From NCBI RefSeq assembly GCF_050490315.1, contig NZ_JBNPEO010000015.1, positions 1 to 62,564 of the forward strand: a DNA stretch of 62,564 bases. The letters are read 5' to 3'. Position numbers and translations under genes: made by a program. Source of the DNA: JBNPEO01 sp050490315 (GTDB lineage Bacteria; Actinomycetota; Actinomycetes; Actinomycetales; Micrococcaceae). Under the pieces are notes generated by a model, which was given only the letters and a program-made list of their open reading frames with translations, was not told the origin of the DNA and made no database searches. Positions 53,564 to 62,564 of the stretch are shown piece by piece (position 1 is the first letter of the stretch; every line of letters starts with the position of its first letter).

Positions 53564-55717
53564 GTCTGTGCTGGGCAAATGGCTGGACGCGCTCATCATC
53601 CTGGCGGTCCTGAGCCTGAACACGGCGCTGGGCATTATCCAGGAGCGCCGCGCGGAGGCTGCCGTCGATCTGCTGCGCACCCGGCTGGAGATCAATGCCC
53701 GGGCGTTACGGGACGGGGCATGGACCATGATCCCGGCGTCGCGCCTGGTTCCCGGGGATGCTATCCACCTCCGGGTCGGCGATTTCGTGCCCGCCGACGT
53801 CGTCGTCCACGACGGCACCGTGATGGTGGACCAGTCCACACTCACCGGGGAGTCGATGCCGGTTGCCCGGGGGCCGGAGTCCACCGTCTACTCCGGTGCC
53901 ACCGTGATGCGTGGGGAGGCCAGCGGCACCGTGACCGCGACCGGCGCCGCCACCTACTTCGGCAAAACCGCCGAGCTGGTGGGCAGTTCCGCGCCCGCCG
54001 CCCACCTCGAACACGTGGTGCTGCGGATCGTGCGGGTGTTCATCGCCGTGGACCTGGTCCTGGCCGTGGCGGGCACCGCCGGGCTGGCTGCCGCCGGGTC
54101 CACCACCGCGGATGTGATCTCCTACGCGGTGATACTGCTGCTGGCCTCGGTGCCGGTAGCCATGCCCGCAGCCTTCGCCCTGGCCGGCGCCCTGGGCGCC
54201 AGGCACCTGGCCTCGCTCGGAATCCTGACGACCCGGCTCACGGCCCTGCAGGACGCCGCGTCGATGAGCGTGCTGTGCATCGACAAGACGGGCACGCTGA
54301 CCGAAAACAGGCTCGCGGTCGCCGCCGTCGCCCCCATCGGGGATGTGAGTCGGGACGAGCTCCTGCGTTGGGCGGCGGCCGCTTCCGACGCCGCCACGCA
54401 GGATCCCCTTGACCTGGCGATCCTCGCGGCCGCCGGTGAATCTGCCGGGGCGGGGGACAGGCTGAGCTTCACCCCGTTCGACCCCGCAACCAAACGTTCC
54501 GAAGCAACGGTGTCCAGGGACGGCAGGACCGTCCGGGTCGCCAAGGGTGCCCCCCACGTCATCGCGGCCATGGCCGAAGCGGCGCCCCCAGCGGACCTGG
54601 CGGCCCTGGCCGCCGGCGGCGCACGCGTGCTCGCCGTCGCTGTCAACGACGGGACCTGGCGCCTGCTCGGGCTCATCGCCCTCGCCGACCGGGTACGGCC
54701 CGAAGCCGCAGGCCTCCTGGCCCGCCTCACCGGACTCGGAATCCGGGTCATCATGGTCACCGGGGACAGCGCGGGCACAGCCGCCGCCGTTGCCGCGGAC
54801 GTAGGGCTCACCGGCGATGTCGTCCAGGCGGACGACCTCGCAGCGTTGACCGGCGGGGAAGGAGGACCGTCCGTTATTGCCCAGGTCCTTCCCCAGGACA
54901 AGCACCGGATCGTTCAGCTGCTCCAGCAAGCGGGCCATGTCGTGGGCATGACAGGGGACGGCGTCAACGACGCTCCGGCGCTGCGCCAGGCCGAGGTGGG
55001 CATCGCCATGGAGACCGCAACCGATGTGGCAAAGTCCGCGGCCGGGGTGGTCCTGGTCCGCGGGGGACTGAACGACATTGTGGGGTTGGTCGAGGAAAGC
55101 AGGAGGATCCACCAACGGTCGCTGACGTACGCACTGAATGTCAGTGTGAAAAAACTGGAGGTGCCGTTGTTGCTGACCGCCGGGGTGTTCTCCTTCGGCC
55201 AGCTCGTGTTCACACCGCTGCTGATGGCGCTGCTGCTGCTGGCCAACGACGTCGTGAGCATGATGCTCACCACGGACAACGCCCGCTCCTCGCAACGGCC
55301 CGACACGTGGCACGTTGGCCGGACCATCGCCGGCGCCCTCGTGGTCGCCGTGCCGATGCTCGGCTCGTCGCTGGCCCTGCTCTGGGCATCCGGGCAGCTT
55401 TGGCCCGGCGGCGGCATCGACCAGTCCGCACCGTTATCTTCCTGACGCTGGTCTTCAGCAGCCAGGTCACGAGCTACGTCGTGCGCACGGCGCTCCCGGC
55501 GTGGAAGGACCGGCCCTCCACGCTGTTGCTGACCGCGTCGGCGCTGGACGCCGCCGGAGCCTCTGCACTGGCACTCTGTGGGGTCCTGATGGCACCGGTT
55601 CCAGGCGCCCTGCTGTTGCTTATCGCAGCGGCAACCCTCACCGGCGGATTCGTCGCCGACCGCCTCAAGGTCCCGGCCTTCCGGAAGCTCCGGCTGCACA
55701 CCGGAGGGGCCGGCTGA
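53382..55717 (+). pseudogene. P3A-type (plasma-membrane H+-ATPase-like) P-type ATPase, two frame breaks
   Basis: From about 53382 to 55445 the frame has GLSTAEATRLLETVGPNAVP, TGESMP, DKTGTLTEN and TGDGVNDAPALRQAE, all P-type landmarks. It lacks a start codon in frame, beginning inside the universal stress gene in another frame. At about 55425 the frame breaks: the last helices (RTVIFLTLVFSSQVTSYVVR and ALDAAGASALALCGVLMAPV) continue in a second frame to 55717. Insertion of one base near 55425 would restore it. Loss of both ends in frame argues for a pseudogene; a sequencing error at 55425 is possible. Confidence 0.85.
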
Positions 55718-55792
55718 ACGCAGTCATCGCACACCGTCCCCGGACACAGCTATGGCCGCGGGGCGCCGGCGATTCTCCCCTGTACGGCAAAG

Positions 55793-55830
55793 GGGCGGCG
55801 GCCCGGGTTTCCCCGGGCCGCCGCCCTTTT
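55793..55830. terminator. Bidirectional terminator
   Basis: A perfect 15-bp stem, gggcggcggcccggg at 55793-55807 with cccgggccgccgccc at 55812-55826, has AAA on the left and TTTT on the right. It separates the ATPase region from the convergent persulfide dioxygenase gene. Confidence 0.93.
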
Positions 55831-55844
55831 CGCTTCTTCAGTTG

Positions 55845-57251
55845 TTAGCCGGCGTTGACGGCGGTCTTCTGCTGCTGCGCTGCCCAGGCGGCGTAGCTGC
55901 CGTCGAGTTCGACGACGTCGTAGCCGGCGCGGCGCAGGGCGCTGGCCGCGACGGAGTTCCGGACTCCGCTCTGGCAGTAGGAGACGATGGTTCCCTGGGC
56001 GGGGAGTTCGTCCAGGTGCCACATGACGCGGCCGCCGCTGAGCTGGTAGGAGCCGGGGATGTGGCCGGCCGCATGCTCGGTCTTGTTACGGACGTCCAAC
56101 ACCATGGCGGCGTCGAAGCCGTCGAGCTCCTCGGGCTGGATCAGCTTCGGGACGGAGATAGGCAGGCCCTCGAGCCCGGTGACGTAGCCGGCGACCTTGT
56201 CGATGCCGACGCGGACCAGGTGGTCCCACATCTCCTGCGCGGCGGACTGGTTCGGGGCGAGCAGGACCAGCGGGTTCTTGTCCTTTTCGGGGTCGACGAC
56301 CCAGGCGCCGAAGCTGGCGGTGGACTTGCCGGCCGGGACGTTGACCGAGCCGGTGACGGTGCCTTCGTGGACCTGGGCGTTGGCGCGGGTGTCCACGAAG
56401 ACGACCTTGTCCGCGGCCAGATCCTTGGCGACGTCGGCGGTAGCCAGCTCGGTCAGGGGTGCACGCTCGCCCATGACGGCGGGCCCTTCGCGGTTTTCGC
56501 GCTTCATCCGGGCGAAGTAGGCGTGGGCGTCGGGCTGGCCGTCGAGGAGTTCGTCGATGAAGCCCTGCTCGTCGTTCGCGGCCAGGTAGGGGCCCCACCA
56601 GGCGTAGAGGCGTTCGTAGCCGACGGTGGAGGACGGGATGGCGCCGAGGGCCTTGCCGCAGGCGCTGCCGGCGCCGTGGCCCGGGTGGACCTGGACGTGG
56701 TCCGGGAGGGTCAGGAACTTGTCCCGGAGGCTGGCGAAGAGCTGCTTGGCGCCCTCGAAGCGGGTGTCGACGCCGCCGGCGGCCTCATCCAGCAGGTCCG
56801 GGCGGCCGAGGTCGCCGGAGAACACGAAGTCACCCGAGAGCAGGTAGCCGGGCCGGTCGGCGAACGCGCCGTCGGTGATGAGGAAGGAGAGGTGCTCCGG
56901 GGTGTGTCCGGGGGTGTGGAGGGCCTTGACGGTGATGTTGCCCAGGGCGATGGTGTCGCCGTCGTTGAGGCGCTCGGCCTCGAAGCCGTACTGCCAGTCC
57001 GCCCCGCCCTCACCGGAGACGTAGGCGGTAGCGCCGGTAGCAGCCGCCAGCTCACGGGTGCCGGAGAGGAAGTCCGCATGGATGTGGGTCTCGGTCACGG
57101 CGACGATGGTCATCCCGTTGGCCGCGGCCAGGTTCTTGTACACGGCGATGTCACGGCGGGGATCGACCACCAGGGCCTCACCCTTGGCCTGGCAGCCAAT
57201 GAAATAGCTGGCCTGGGCGAGGTCTTCGTCATAGATGCGCTCGATAAGCAT
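55845..57251 (-). CDS. Persulfide dioxygenase-rhodanese fusion (CstB-like)
   Basis: A 468-residue protein. Residues about 1-245 are a beta-lactamase fold with the iron motif THIHADF, then HTPGHTPEHLSFLI and LLSGDFVFSGDLGRPDLL. Residues about 260-350 are a degenerate rhodanese without a cysteine. Residues about 360-465 are an active rhodanese (MVLDVRNKTEHAAGHIPGSY and VSYCQSGVRNSVAASALRRA). The layout matches CstB: oxidation of persulfides to sulfite or thiosulfate. It starts 60 bases from the operator at 57311. Confidence 0.94.
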   Translation of the reverse strand: MLIERIYDEDLAQASYFIGCQAKGEALVVDPRRDIAVYKNLAAANGMTIVAVTETHIHADFLSGTRELAAATGATAYVSGEGGADWQYGFEAERLNDGDTIALGNITVKALHTPGHTPEHLSFLITDGAFADRPGYLLSGDFVFSGDLGRPDLLDEAAGGVDTRFEGAKQLFASLRDKFLTLPDHVQVHPGHGAGSACGKALGAIPSSTVGYERLYAWWGPYLAANDEQGFIDELLDGQPDAHAYFARMKRENREGPAVMGERAPLTELATADVAKDLAADKVVFVDTRANAQVHEGTVTGSVNVPAGKSTASFGAWVVDPEKDKNPLVLLAPNQSAAQEMWDHLVRVGIDKVAGYVTGLEGLPISVPKLIQPEELDGFDAAMVLDVRNKTEHAAGHIPGSYQLSGGRVMWHLDELPAQGTIVSYCQSGVRNSVAASALRRAGYDVVELDGSYAAWAAQQQKTAVNAG

Positions 57252-57310
57252 GGGGCTCTCTTTCGTCGGCGTCCGGGAGGGGGATCCTCCGTTGGTCTAA
57301 CACAACGATA

Positions 57311-57326
57311 ATACCCCCGGGGGTAT
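57311..57326. promoter_or_regulatory. CsoR/CstR-type operator, CstB-like gene
   Basis: atacccccgggggtat, a perfect 16-base palindrome 60 bases upstream of the CstB-like start (minus strand). It is the same sequence as the sites at 49198 and 52191. Confidence 0.92.
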
Positions 57327-57378
57327 GTTGCAAGCTCTGCGCTGAGACTAAAAGCACGGCTGGTCAGCACTAGCCGTT

Positions 57379-57394
57379 ATACCCTCCGGGGTAT
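57379..57394. promoter_or_regulatory. CsoR/CstR-type operator, second cstR-like gene
   Basis: ataccctccggggtat, a 16-base site 40 bases upstream of the second CstR-like start; fits autoregulation. The centre TCCG differs from the C5G5 sites. Confidence 0.88.
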
Positions 57395-57434
57395 AGGGTT
57401 GGCAATAAATCCAACGACCGGCTTGGAGCCTGAT

Positions 57435-57692
57435 ATGGAACTTGATTCGAAGGAACTTACCCCCGTTGTCAACCGGCTCAAGCGGGCCCAGGGGCAACTC
57501 GCCGCCGTCACCCGCATGCTGGAAGAGGGCAGGGACTGCAAAGACATCGTCACCCAGCTCGCCGCCGTGTCCAAGGCGCTCGACCGGGCGGGCTTCGCCA
57601 TAATCTCCAGCGGCCTCGAACAGTGCCTGGTCCGCGGGGACTCCAGTATGGATACCAAGGACCTGGAAAAACTCTTCCTGTCCCTCGCATAG
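57435..57692 (+). CDS. cstR: CstR-like persulfide-sensing repressor 2
   Basis: An 85-residue CsoR-family protein: VNRLKRAQGQLAAVTRMLEE, then GRDCKDIVTQLAAVSKALDR and ISSGLEQCLVRGD. Both cysteines (GRDCK and EQCL) are there; the Cu(I) histidine is replaced by Gly. As in the first copy, this indicates a persulfide sensor and not a copper sensor. The start ATG 57435 has ttggagcc upstream. It is divergent from the CstB-like gene with two operators between. Confidence 0.92.
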   Translation: MELDSKELTPVVNRLKRAQGQLAAVTRMLEEGRDCKDIVTQLAAVSKALDRAGFAIISSGLEQCLVRGDSSMDTKDLEKLFLSLA

Positions 57693-58130
57693 GCCAGCCA
57701 ACAGTTACGTGTCGCCCCCGCCGCAGCGGCAGGTCAGTGACACCCTCGGAATGATTCATAGCGCCCGGCATGAAAGTCGCTAACGGCACCAGTCGCTTGG
57801 GGGAGAAATCATGAAGTCATACGGGCCAAACGCAGAGGCGGGGTTCTAGTATGACTTTTAGGATGTGGCTCCGGGCAACTAATTTTTCGGGGGCCGGAGC
57901 CACACCCTCACGCCGCTAGGGAACCGTCGAACCGCCCACCGGCTGGCCCGCCTCTCCAGCAGCACCGACCGTCGCCGACGGGTGCGCCACTCCCAGGCAG
58001 GGCTTGACAGTCAGATCCTTCGGGGACGGCAAGCAGTCCAGCGGTTAGGCCAGTGCACTTCCACCGACAGCGTTACAGTGAGAAAAACAGCCTGCCGCCC
58101 GGCAGAACAGCCCCCTTTGAAGGAGGAACC
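57693..58130. other. Long leader with hairpin upstream of the DsrE-like gene
   Basis: About 440 bases without a supported gene. At 57864-57874 (tgtggctccgg) and 57894-57904 (ccggagccaca) there is an 11-bp perfect stem with a T-rich loop (aatttttcgg). The stem and T-rich loop could be an RNA structure or the terminator of the second CstR-like gene. Nothing else was recognised. Confidence 0.5.
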
Positions 58131-58472
58131 ATGACATCCACCAGCCCCGCCAAGATCGCATTCATGATCCTGACCGATTCCCCAGACCGCGGACTTCCCG
58201 GGCTTCTCATGGCGAGCCGCCTGAAAATGAACCGCGGCGCGGACGTCCGCGTCCTATTTTTCGGACCCGGCGTGCGGCTGGCCGGCAGCGGAGCGGCCGA
58301 CCAGCACCTCGCGGATCTCATTGATTCCGGGGTCAAGCCGACGGCCTGCGCCGGCCAGGTGGAACAGTTCGGCCTAGCCGACGAATTCGCGTCCCGCCCC
58401 GTCGAGCTCATCGCCGCCGGGGCCGAGGTCGAAGCCTACGCCCAGGAAGGCTTCACCGTACTCAGCTTCTAG
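58131..58472 (+). CDS. DsrE-like sulfur-relay protein
   Basis: A 113-residue protein with KIAFMILTDSPDRGLPGLLM, VRVLFFGPGVRLA and VKPTACAGQVEQFGLADEF, where a single cysteine sits at the DsrE sulfur-carrier position (TACAG). The start ATG 58131 has aaggagg upstream. It lies between the CstR-like and sulfide:quinone oxidoreductase genes and may accept persulfide sulfur from SQR. Confidence 0.85.
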   Translation: MTSTSPAKIAFMILTDSPDRGLPGLLMASRLKMNRGADVRVLFFGPGVRLAGSGAADQHLADLIDSGVKPTACAGQVEQFGLADEFASRPVELIAAGAEVEAYAQEGFTVLSF

Positions 58473-58644
58473 GCCTCCGCCCCTGCAGCTAAATCGGTTG
58501 ACAGGTGGGGTGAAGCCCCGAAGTCCTGGCTTTGCACTTCCGGGCGAACGCGTCGTAGTCGACAGTGAAGACCGGCGGGGCCGGCAGGTCGGCCAAGGCT
58601 CTTGGCAACCGGTGTGGTGCGGGAAACTGCGGGGGATGGCCACG

Positions 58645-58661
58645 ATACCCCGGGGGGGTAT
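58645..58661. promoter_or_regulatory. CsoR/CstR-type operator, SQR gene
   Basis: ataccccgggggggtat, 17 bases with an unequal G run, 169 bases upstream of the SQR start. It is the only 17-base site in the sulfur set. Confidence 0.82.
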
Positions 58662-58830
58662 ATTGTGGTGAGTGTCACAGGTTGGGACCACACCGGGACG
58701 GCGTGGTCCCGTTAGTGGAGGCGAAGACGCCCCCACTGCCGGCTACGCAGGTTTCTCGGCCCGGTCACAACCCGATATGTCCGGCGTCGGTGCTGAAGCG
58801 ACGCCGGGTTTCCAGAGAGGCGCCTCGCCA

Positions 58831-60027
<1,197 letters not shown>

Positions 60028-60173
60028 GCCTACCGGGGCATCAGCGCTGAACACCACGCGCGGGAACCGGGACACCCGCGGCGGCGTCGACCCGCCGCTT
60101 CCGCGGGATAGAACGGAGCCCGAACAAAACCCTTCAGCGGCGGTATCGCATCTTCGTCACGTCAGGTTGACGT

Positions 60174-60193
60174 AATCACGGATATCGGTGATT
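60174..60193. promoter_or_regulatory. Operator candidate before the Xre/RES genes
   Basis: The dyad aatcac at 60174-60179 and gtgatt at 60188-60193 surrounds gatatc. It lies about 65 bases upstream of the antitoxin start and is suitable for antitoxin autoregulation. Confidence 0.5.
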
Positions 60194-60258
60194 TAGAGTG
60201 TGATCTAGGATGTGTTTTATACCTTGATTCAACGGGCCTTTTCGTGGGACCATGAACT

Positions 60259-60651
60259 ATGACTGCAGTGACAGGCGCCCGCGGCGGGCTGAAGGCGCAC
60301 CAGGATTCCATCCGGCTGGCCGACGACGTGCTGGTCCGGGATCTGAGGGACCTGCTGGGAGCGAAGCTGGTCGCGTACATCGGGTCCGTGAAGGAAACCC
60401 GGGCCGTCCGGCTGTGGGCCGACGGGGACCGGAAACCGTCCGCCGAGGTGATGCAGCGGTTGAGGACCGCTTACCACGTGGCGGCCCTGCTTGCGGAGCG
60501 TGATTCCCGGGCGGTGGTGCAGGCCTGGTTCCAGGGCATGAACCCGCAGCTCGATGATGTCCCGCCGGCGCGTCTGCTCCGCGAAGGCCAGCTGGACGAA
60601 GCCGGCCCGCAGGTGCTGGCCGCCGCCCGGGCGTTCGCGGCCGCAGGCTGA
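60259..60651 (+). CDS. Xre/MbcA/ParS-type antitoxin (DUF2384)
   Basis: A 130-residue protein. The N-terminal part is an HTH region (LGAKLVAYIGSVKETRAVRL then WADGDRKPSAEVMQRLRTAY). The C-terminal part carries the toxin-binding motif WFQGMNPQLDDVPPARLLRE. It would bind and silence the RES toxin encoded next. The start could also be an ATG at 60252 in another frame, but 60259 gives the family sequence. Confidence 0.85.
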   Translation: MTAVTGARGGLKAHQDSIRLADDVLVRDLRDLLGAKLVAYIGSVKETRAVRLWADGDRKPSAEVMQRLRTAYHVAALLAERDSRAVVQAWFQGMNPQLDDVPPARLLREGQLDEAGPQVLAAARAFAAAG

Positions 60652-60654
60652 CCG

Positions 60655-61319
60655 GTGGTTTCTGCGCAACTGACCGCGGCCGAGGCCGCCGGCAGAGTCT
60701 GGCGCGTCGGCTTCCGCCCCGAGCCCTGGGCCTGGAGCGGCTGGGAATGGGCCACCGACGGACGGTTCCCGGGCCGCTGGGATGACCTTCACGGCAACTT
60801 CCGCACCATCTACGCCGGCTCCTCCCTGCTGGCGTGCCTGTTGGAGGTCCTGGCGCATTTCCGCAAGGACGCACGGCTGAGCATGGAACTGGACGAGATC
60901 GTCGAGGATGACGAGGATAAGGTCCTGCACCCCACCATTGCCCCGGGGAGTGGCTCGAAGTGCGAGCCGCCGCGTCCGCTGAACTGTCGGGGCGGTACTG
61001 CGCGGTGACCGCCTCCGGCAGCCTCGCGGCCCTGCACCCACACTTCATCGGCCTGGCCCTAAGCCTGGGCCTGGCTGACTTTGACGCTGCGGCGCTGAAG
61101 GACGCCCGGCCCCGGCGCCTGACCCAGGCTGTCGCGGCTTGGCTCTACGAGACGACAGACTTCGACGGCGTCACTTTTGCCTCCCGTCACGGTGACGATC
61201 TCCAGCTCTGGGCCATCTTCGAGCGCCCCGGTGATCCAGCGGTCACGCCGAACATCCATGATGTAATCGGCGAAGAACCACTGCAGCACGACAGCAGGGA
61301 AATCAACAAGGCCCGGTAG
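60655..61319 (+). pseudogene. RES-domain toxin, frameshifted
   Basis: From GTG 60655 the frame carries RVWRVGFRPEPWAWSGWEWA, then GRWDDLHGNFRTIYAGSSLL and ACLLEVLAHFRKD, the N-terminal RES motifs. It then goes off frame near 60950 at ccccgggg and stops at 61006. The rest (SGRYCAVTASGSLAALHPHF, later GVTFASRHGDDLQLWAIFER) continues in another frame to 61319. RES toxins degrade NAD+. The gene is probably inactive unless the GC run is a sequencing error or a slippery site. Confidence 0.8.
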
Positions 61320-61366
61320 TCCTGAAGGTGTCTTCAGGGGCAATCTAGGTGTGGTTGAGTTCTGGT

Positions 61367-62564
61367 ATGGGCCTTGAGCTGACGAGCGAGCTTCTTGATT
61401 CGTGGACGCTGGTTGATGAAGATGTGGCGTTGATGGCGCGGAAGTCAGGAGCGACTCGGGCAGGGTTTGCTGTGTTGCTGAAGTTTTTTCAGCAACATGC
61501 CAGGTTCCCGGGTGGGCCTTCTGACCTTCCACTGGGAGCGGTGGACTATATTGCGGCGCAGATTTCTGTTCCTCCCGATGCGCTGGCTCCCTACTGGGGC
61601 GGGCGCTCAATCAAGTACCACCGGGCCGAGATCCGGTCCCATTTTGGTTTCCGTGAGTTCACGACCGCTGATGAGGCCCGGCTGGCTGGGTGGTTGGCGG
61701 AGAGGGTGTGCCCGTCTGAGGTTCGAGAGTCTGCGCTTGTGGAGGCTTCGCTGTCCCGGTGTCGTCAGGAGCGGATTGAGCCGCCGGGACGTGCGGGCAG
61801 GATTGTTGGTGCTGGCCGGGCGTTGTTTGAGCAGCGCCTGTGTGCTCATGTGGGCAAGGTTCTAGGCCCGGACGGTGCGGCTGGGCTGAAGGCCTTGGTC
61901 GCTGATGGTGCAGCCGGTTCCCTGTTGTCGGTGTTGAAGGCTGATCCGGGCCCGGCTGGTTTGGAGTCGTTGCTGGCGGAGGTGGAGAAGCTTTCAGCAG
62001 CCCAGGCTCTTGATTTACCGGCTGGCTTGTTTGCCGGGGTTTCGGAGAAGGTCGTGAGTGCCTGGCGGGCGCGGGCGGCACGGATGTATCCATCGGATTT
62101 CCAGGACGCGCCGGCGCCGGTGCGGTTGACGCTGTTGGCGGCGTTGTGTCATCAACGGACGGCAGAGATAGCTGACAGCCTGGTCGATTTGCTGCTCGTG
62201 CTGGTGTTGAAGATCAATACCGGCGCGGTGAGGAAGGTCGAGAAGGAACTGACCGAGGATCTGCAAAGGGTGCGCGGCAAGACGGCTTTGCTGTTCAAAC
62301 TGGCCGAGAGGGCAGTCGCCTGCCCGGATGAGACGGTCCGGGAGGCCGTGTTCCCGGTGGTGAGTGAGAAAACCCTGCGGCAACTGGTCCAGGAGGCAAA
62401 AGCCAACGAGAGCGTGTTCCAGGGCAAGGTGAGGACCGTGTTGCGGGGTTCGTACTCGAATCATTACCGGCGGATGTTACCGGCGCTGCTGTCCGTGCTG
62501 CGGTTCCGGTGCCATAACACGGCGTTCCGGCCCATCATGGATGCCATCGCGTTGCTGGAACGGT
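61367..62564 (+). CDS. Tn3-family transposase, 5' part (runs off the window)
   Basis: The frame opens at the ATG 61367 (MGLELTSELLDSWTLVDEDV) and has no stop in the window (at least 399 residues). The sequence GFREFTTADEARLAGWLAER, VEASLSRCRQERIEPPGRAG and TLLAALCHQRTAEIADSLVD is the DUF4158-type N-terminal region of Tn3 transposases. It differs from the transposase at 19479-22547, so a second element begins here. No inverted repeat matching the first element was found in front of it. Confidence 0.9.
   Translation, partial: MGLELTSELLDSWTLVDEDVALMARKSGATRAGFAVLLKFFQQHARFPGGPSDLPLGAVDYIAAQISVPPDALAPYWGGRSIKYHRAEIRSHFGFREFTTADEARLAGWLAERVCPSEVRESALVEASLSRCRQERIEPPGRAGRIVGAGRALFEQRLCAHVGKVLGPDGAAGLKALVADGAAGSLLSVLKADPGPAGLESLLAEVEKLSAAQALDLPAGLFAGVSEKVVSAWRARAARMYPSDFQDAPAPVRLTLLAALCHQRTAEIADSLVDLLLVLVLKINTGAVRKVEKELTEDLQRVRGKTALLFKLAERAVACPDETVREAVFPVVSEKTLRQLVQEAKANESVFQGKVRTVLRGSYSNHYRRMLPALLSVLRFRCHNTAFRPIMDAIALLER

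Noticed and set aside
53706..55313. Minus-strand frame of 535 codons opposite the P-type ATPase
   Set aside because: It is a His/Gly/Arg-rich antisense shadow of the ATPase frame.
55752..57311. Plus-strand frame of 519 codons opposite the CstB-like gene
   Set aside because: Antisense shadow; the minus strand has the THIHADF and rhodanese motifs.
60252..60503. Overlapping frame at the antitoxin start
   Set aside because: Arginine/glycine-rich and unlike any family; the frame starting at 60259 gives the DUF2384-type antitoxin.
61319..61366. Left inverted repeat of the second Tn3-type element
   Set aside because: The short hairpin ctgaagg...cttcagg near 61322 does not begin with GGGG and has no partner in the window.

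Overview
The window looks like chromosome of a high-GC actinobacterium of the Micrococcaceae (Arthrobacter or Pseudarthrobacter type). The evidence is the 23S and 5S rRNA sequence, a short HU protein, a CopD-CtaG fusion followed by an NHL-repeat thioredoxin protein, a HerA-like ATPase, and GC-rich codon use with GTG/TTG starts. No tool or database was used; all assignments come from reading the sequence.

Layout. 1-1970: 3' part of a 23S rRNA gene, 5S rRNA and a terminator. 2445-2777: hup and terminator. 3083-4629: relic of a copper module (operator, 3' end of a copper ATPase gene, DUF6153-like gene, DUF305 lipoprotein gene). 4673-5006: two gene scraps. 5222-14202: ordinary chromosomal genes (CopD/CtaG, NHL thioredoxin protein, HerA-like ATPase, GNAT, truncated FAD/NAD(P) protein). 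14203-22620: a Tn3-family transposon with 37-bp inverted repeats, carrying tnpR, a PadR regulator with an APC permease, a SulP transporter with a MerR regulator, and tnpA. 22621-25891: a broken methyltransferase gene with glutaredoxin-like and ArsR genes, then an MFS transporter and a beta-lactamase-fold scrap divergent from an ArsR-rhodanese fusion.

25986-42717: copper resistance island. It has a SHOCT/cupredoxin pair in one intact and one decayed copy, DUF302, a multicopper oxidase with a SHOCT protein, a rhodanese, a SHOCT/coiled-coil chimera, and a long minus-strand run: CopZ-like chaperone, CopB-type ATPase, DUF6153, DUF305, BNR-repeat lipoprotein, CcdA, Tat multicopper oxidase lipoprotein, Lgt, DUF3105. 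A MarR regulator and a Met-tailed membrane protein follow. 42985-46549: GntR regulator, then a DsbA/CcdA thiol-redox operon divergent from a DsrE-like gene. 46586-60027: a sulfane-sulfur (persulfide) detoxification island with thioredoxin, three rhodanese proteins, two CstR-like repressors, a TauE/SafE exporter, a persulfide-dioxygenase-like beta-lactamase/rhodanese fusion, a DsrE-like protein, sulfide:quinone oxidoreductase, and two tiny cysteine-rich proteins. 60259-62564: Xre/RES toxin-antitoxin remains and the start of a second Tn3-type transposase that runs off the window.

The unifying feature is a palindrome of the form ATACCC-(4-6 nt)-GGGTAT found at eleven positions, always in front of copper or sulfur genes. 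This is the class of site bound by CsoR/CstR-family repressors. The only two repressors of that family here both have two cysteines but lack the histidine used for Cu(I), so they look like persulfide sensors. Copper and persulfide defence may therefore share a regulatory language. The least described candidate component is the pair of 38- and 55-residue cysteine-rich proteins, each placed directly next to one of these sites.
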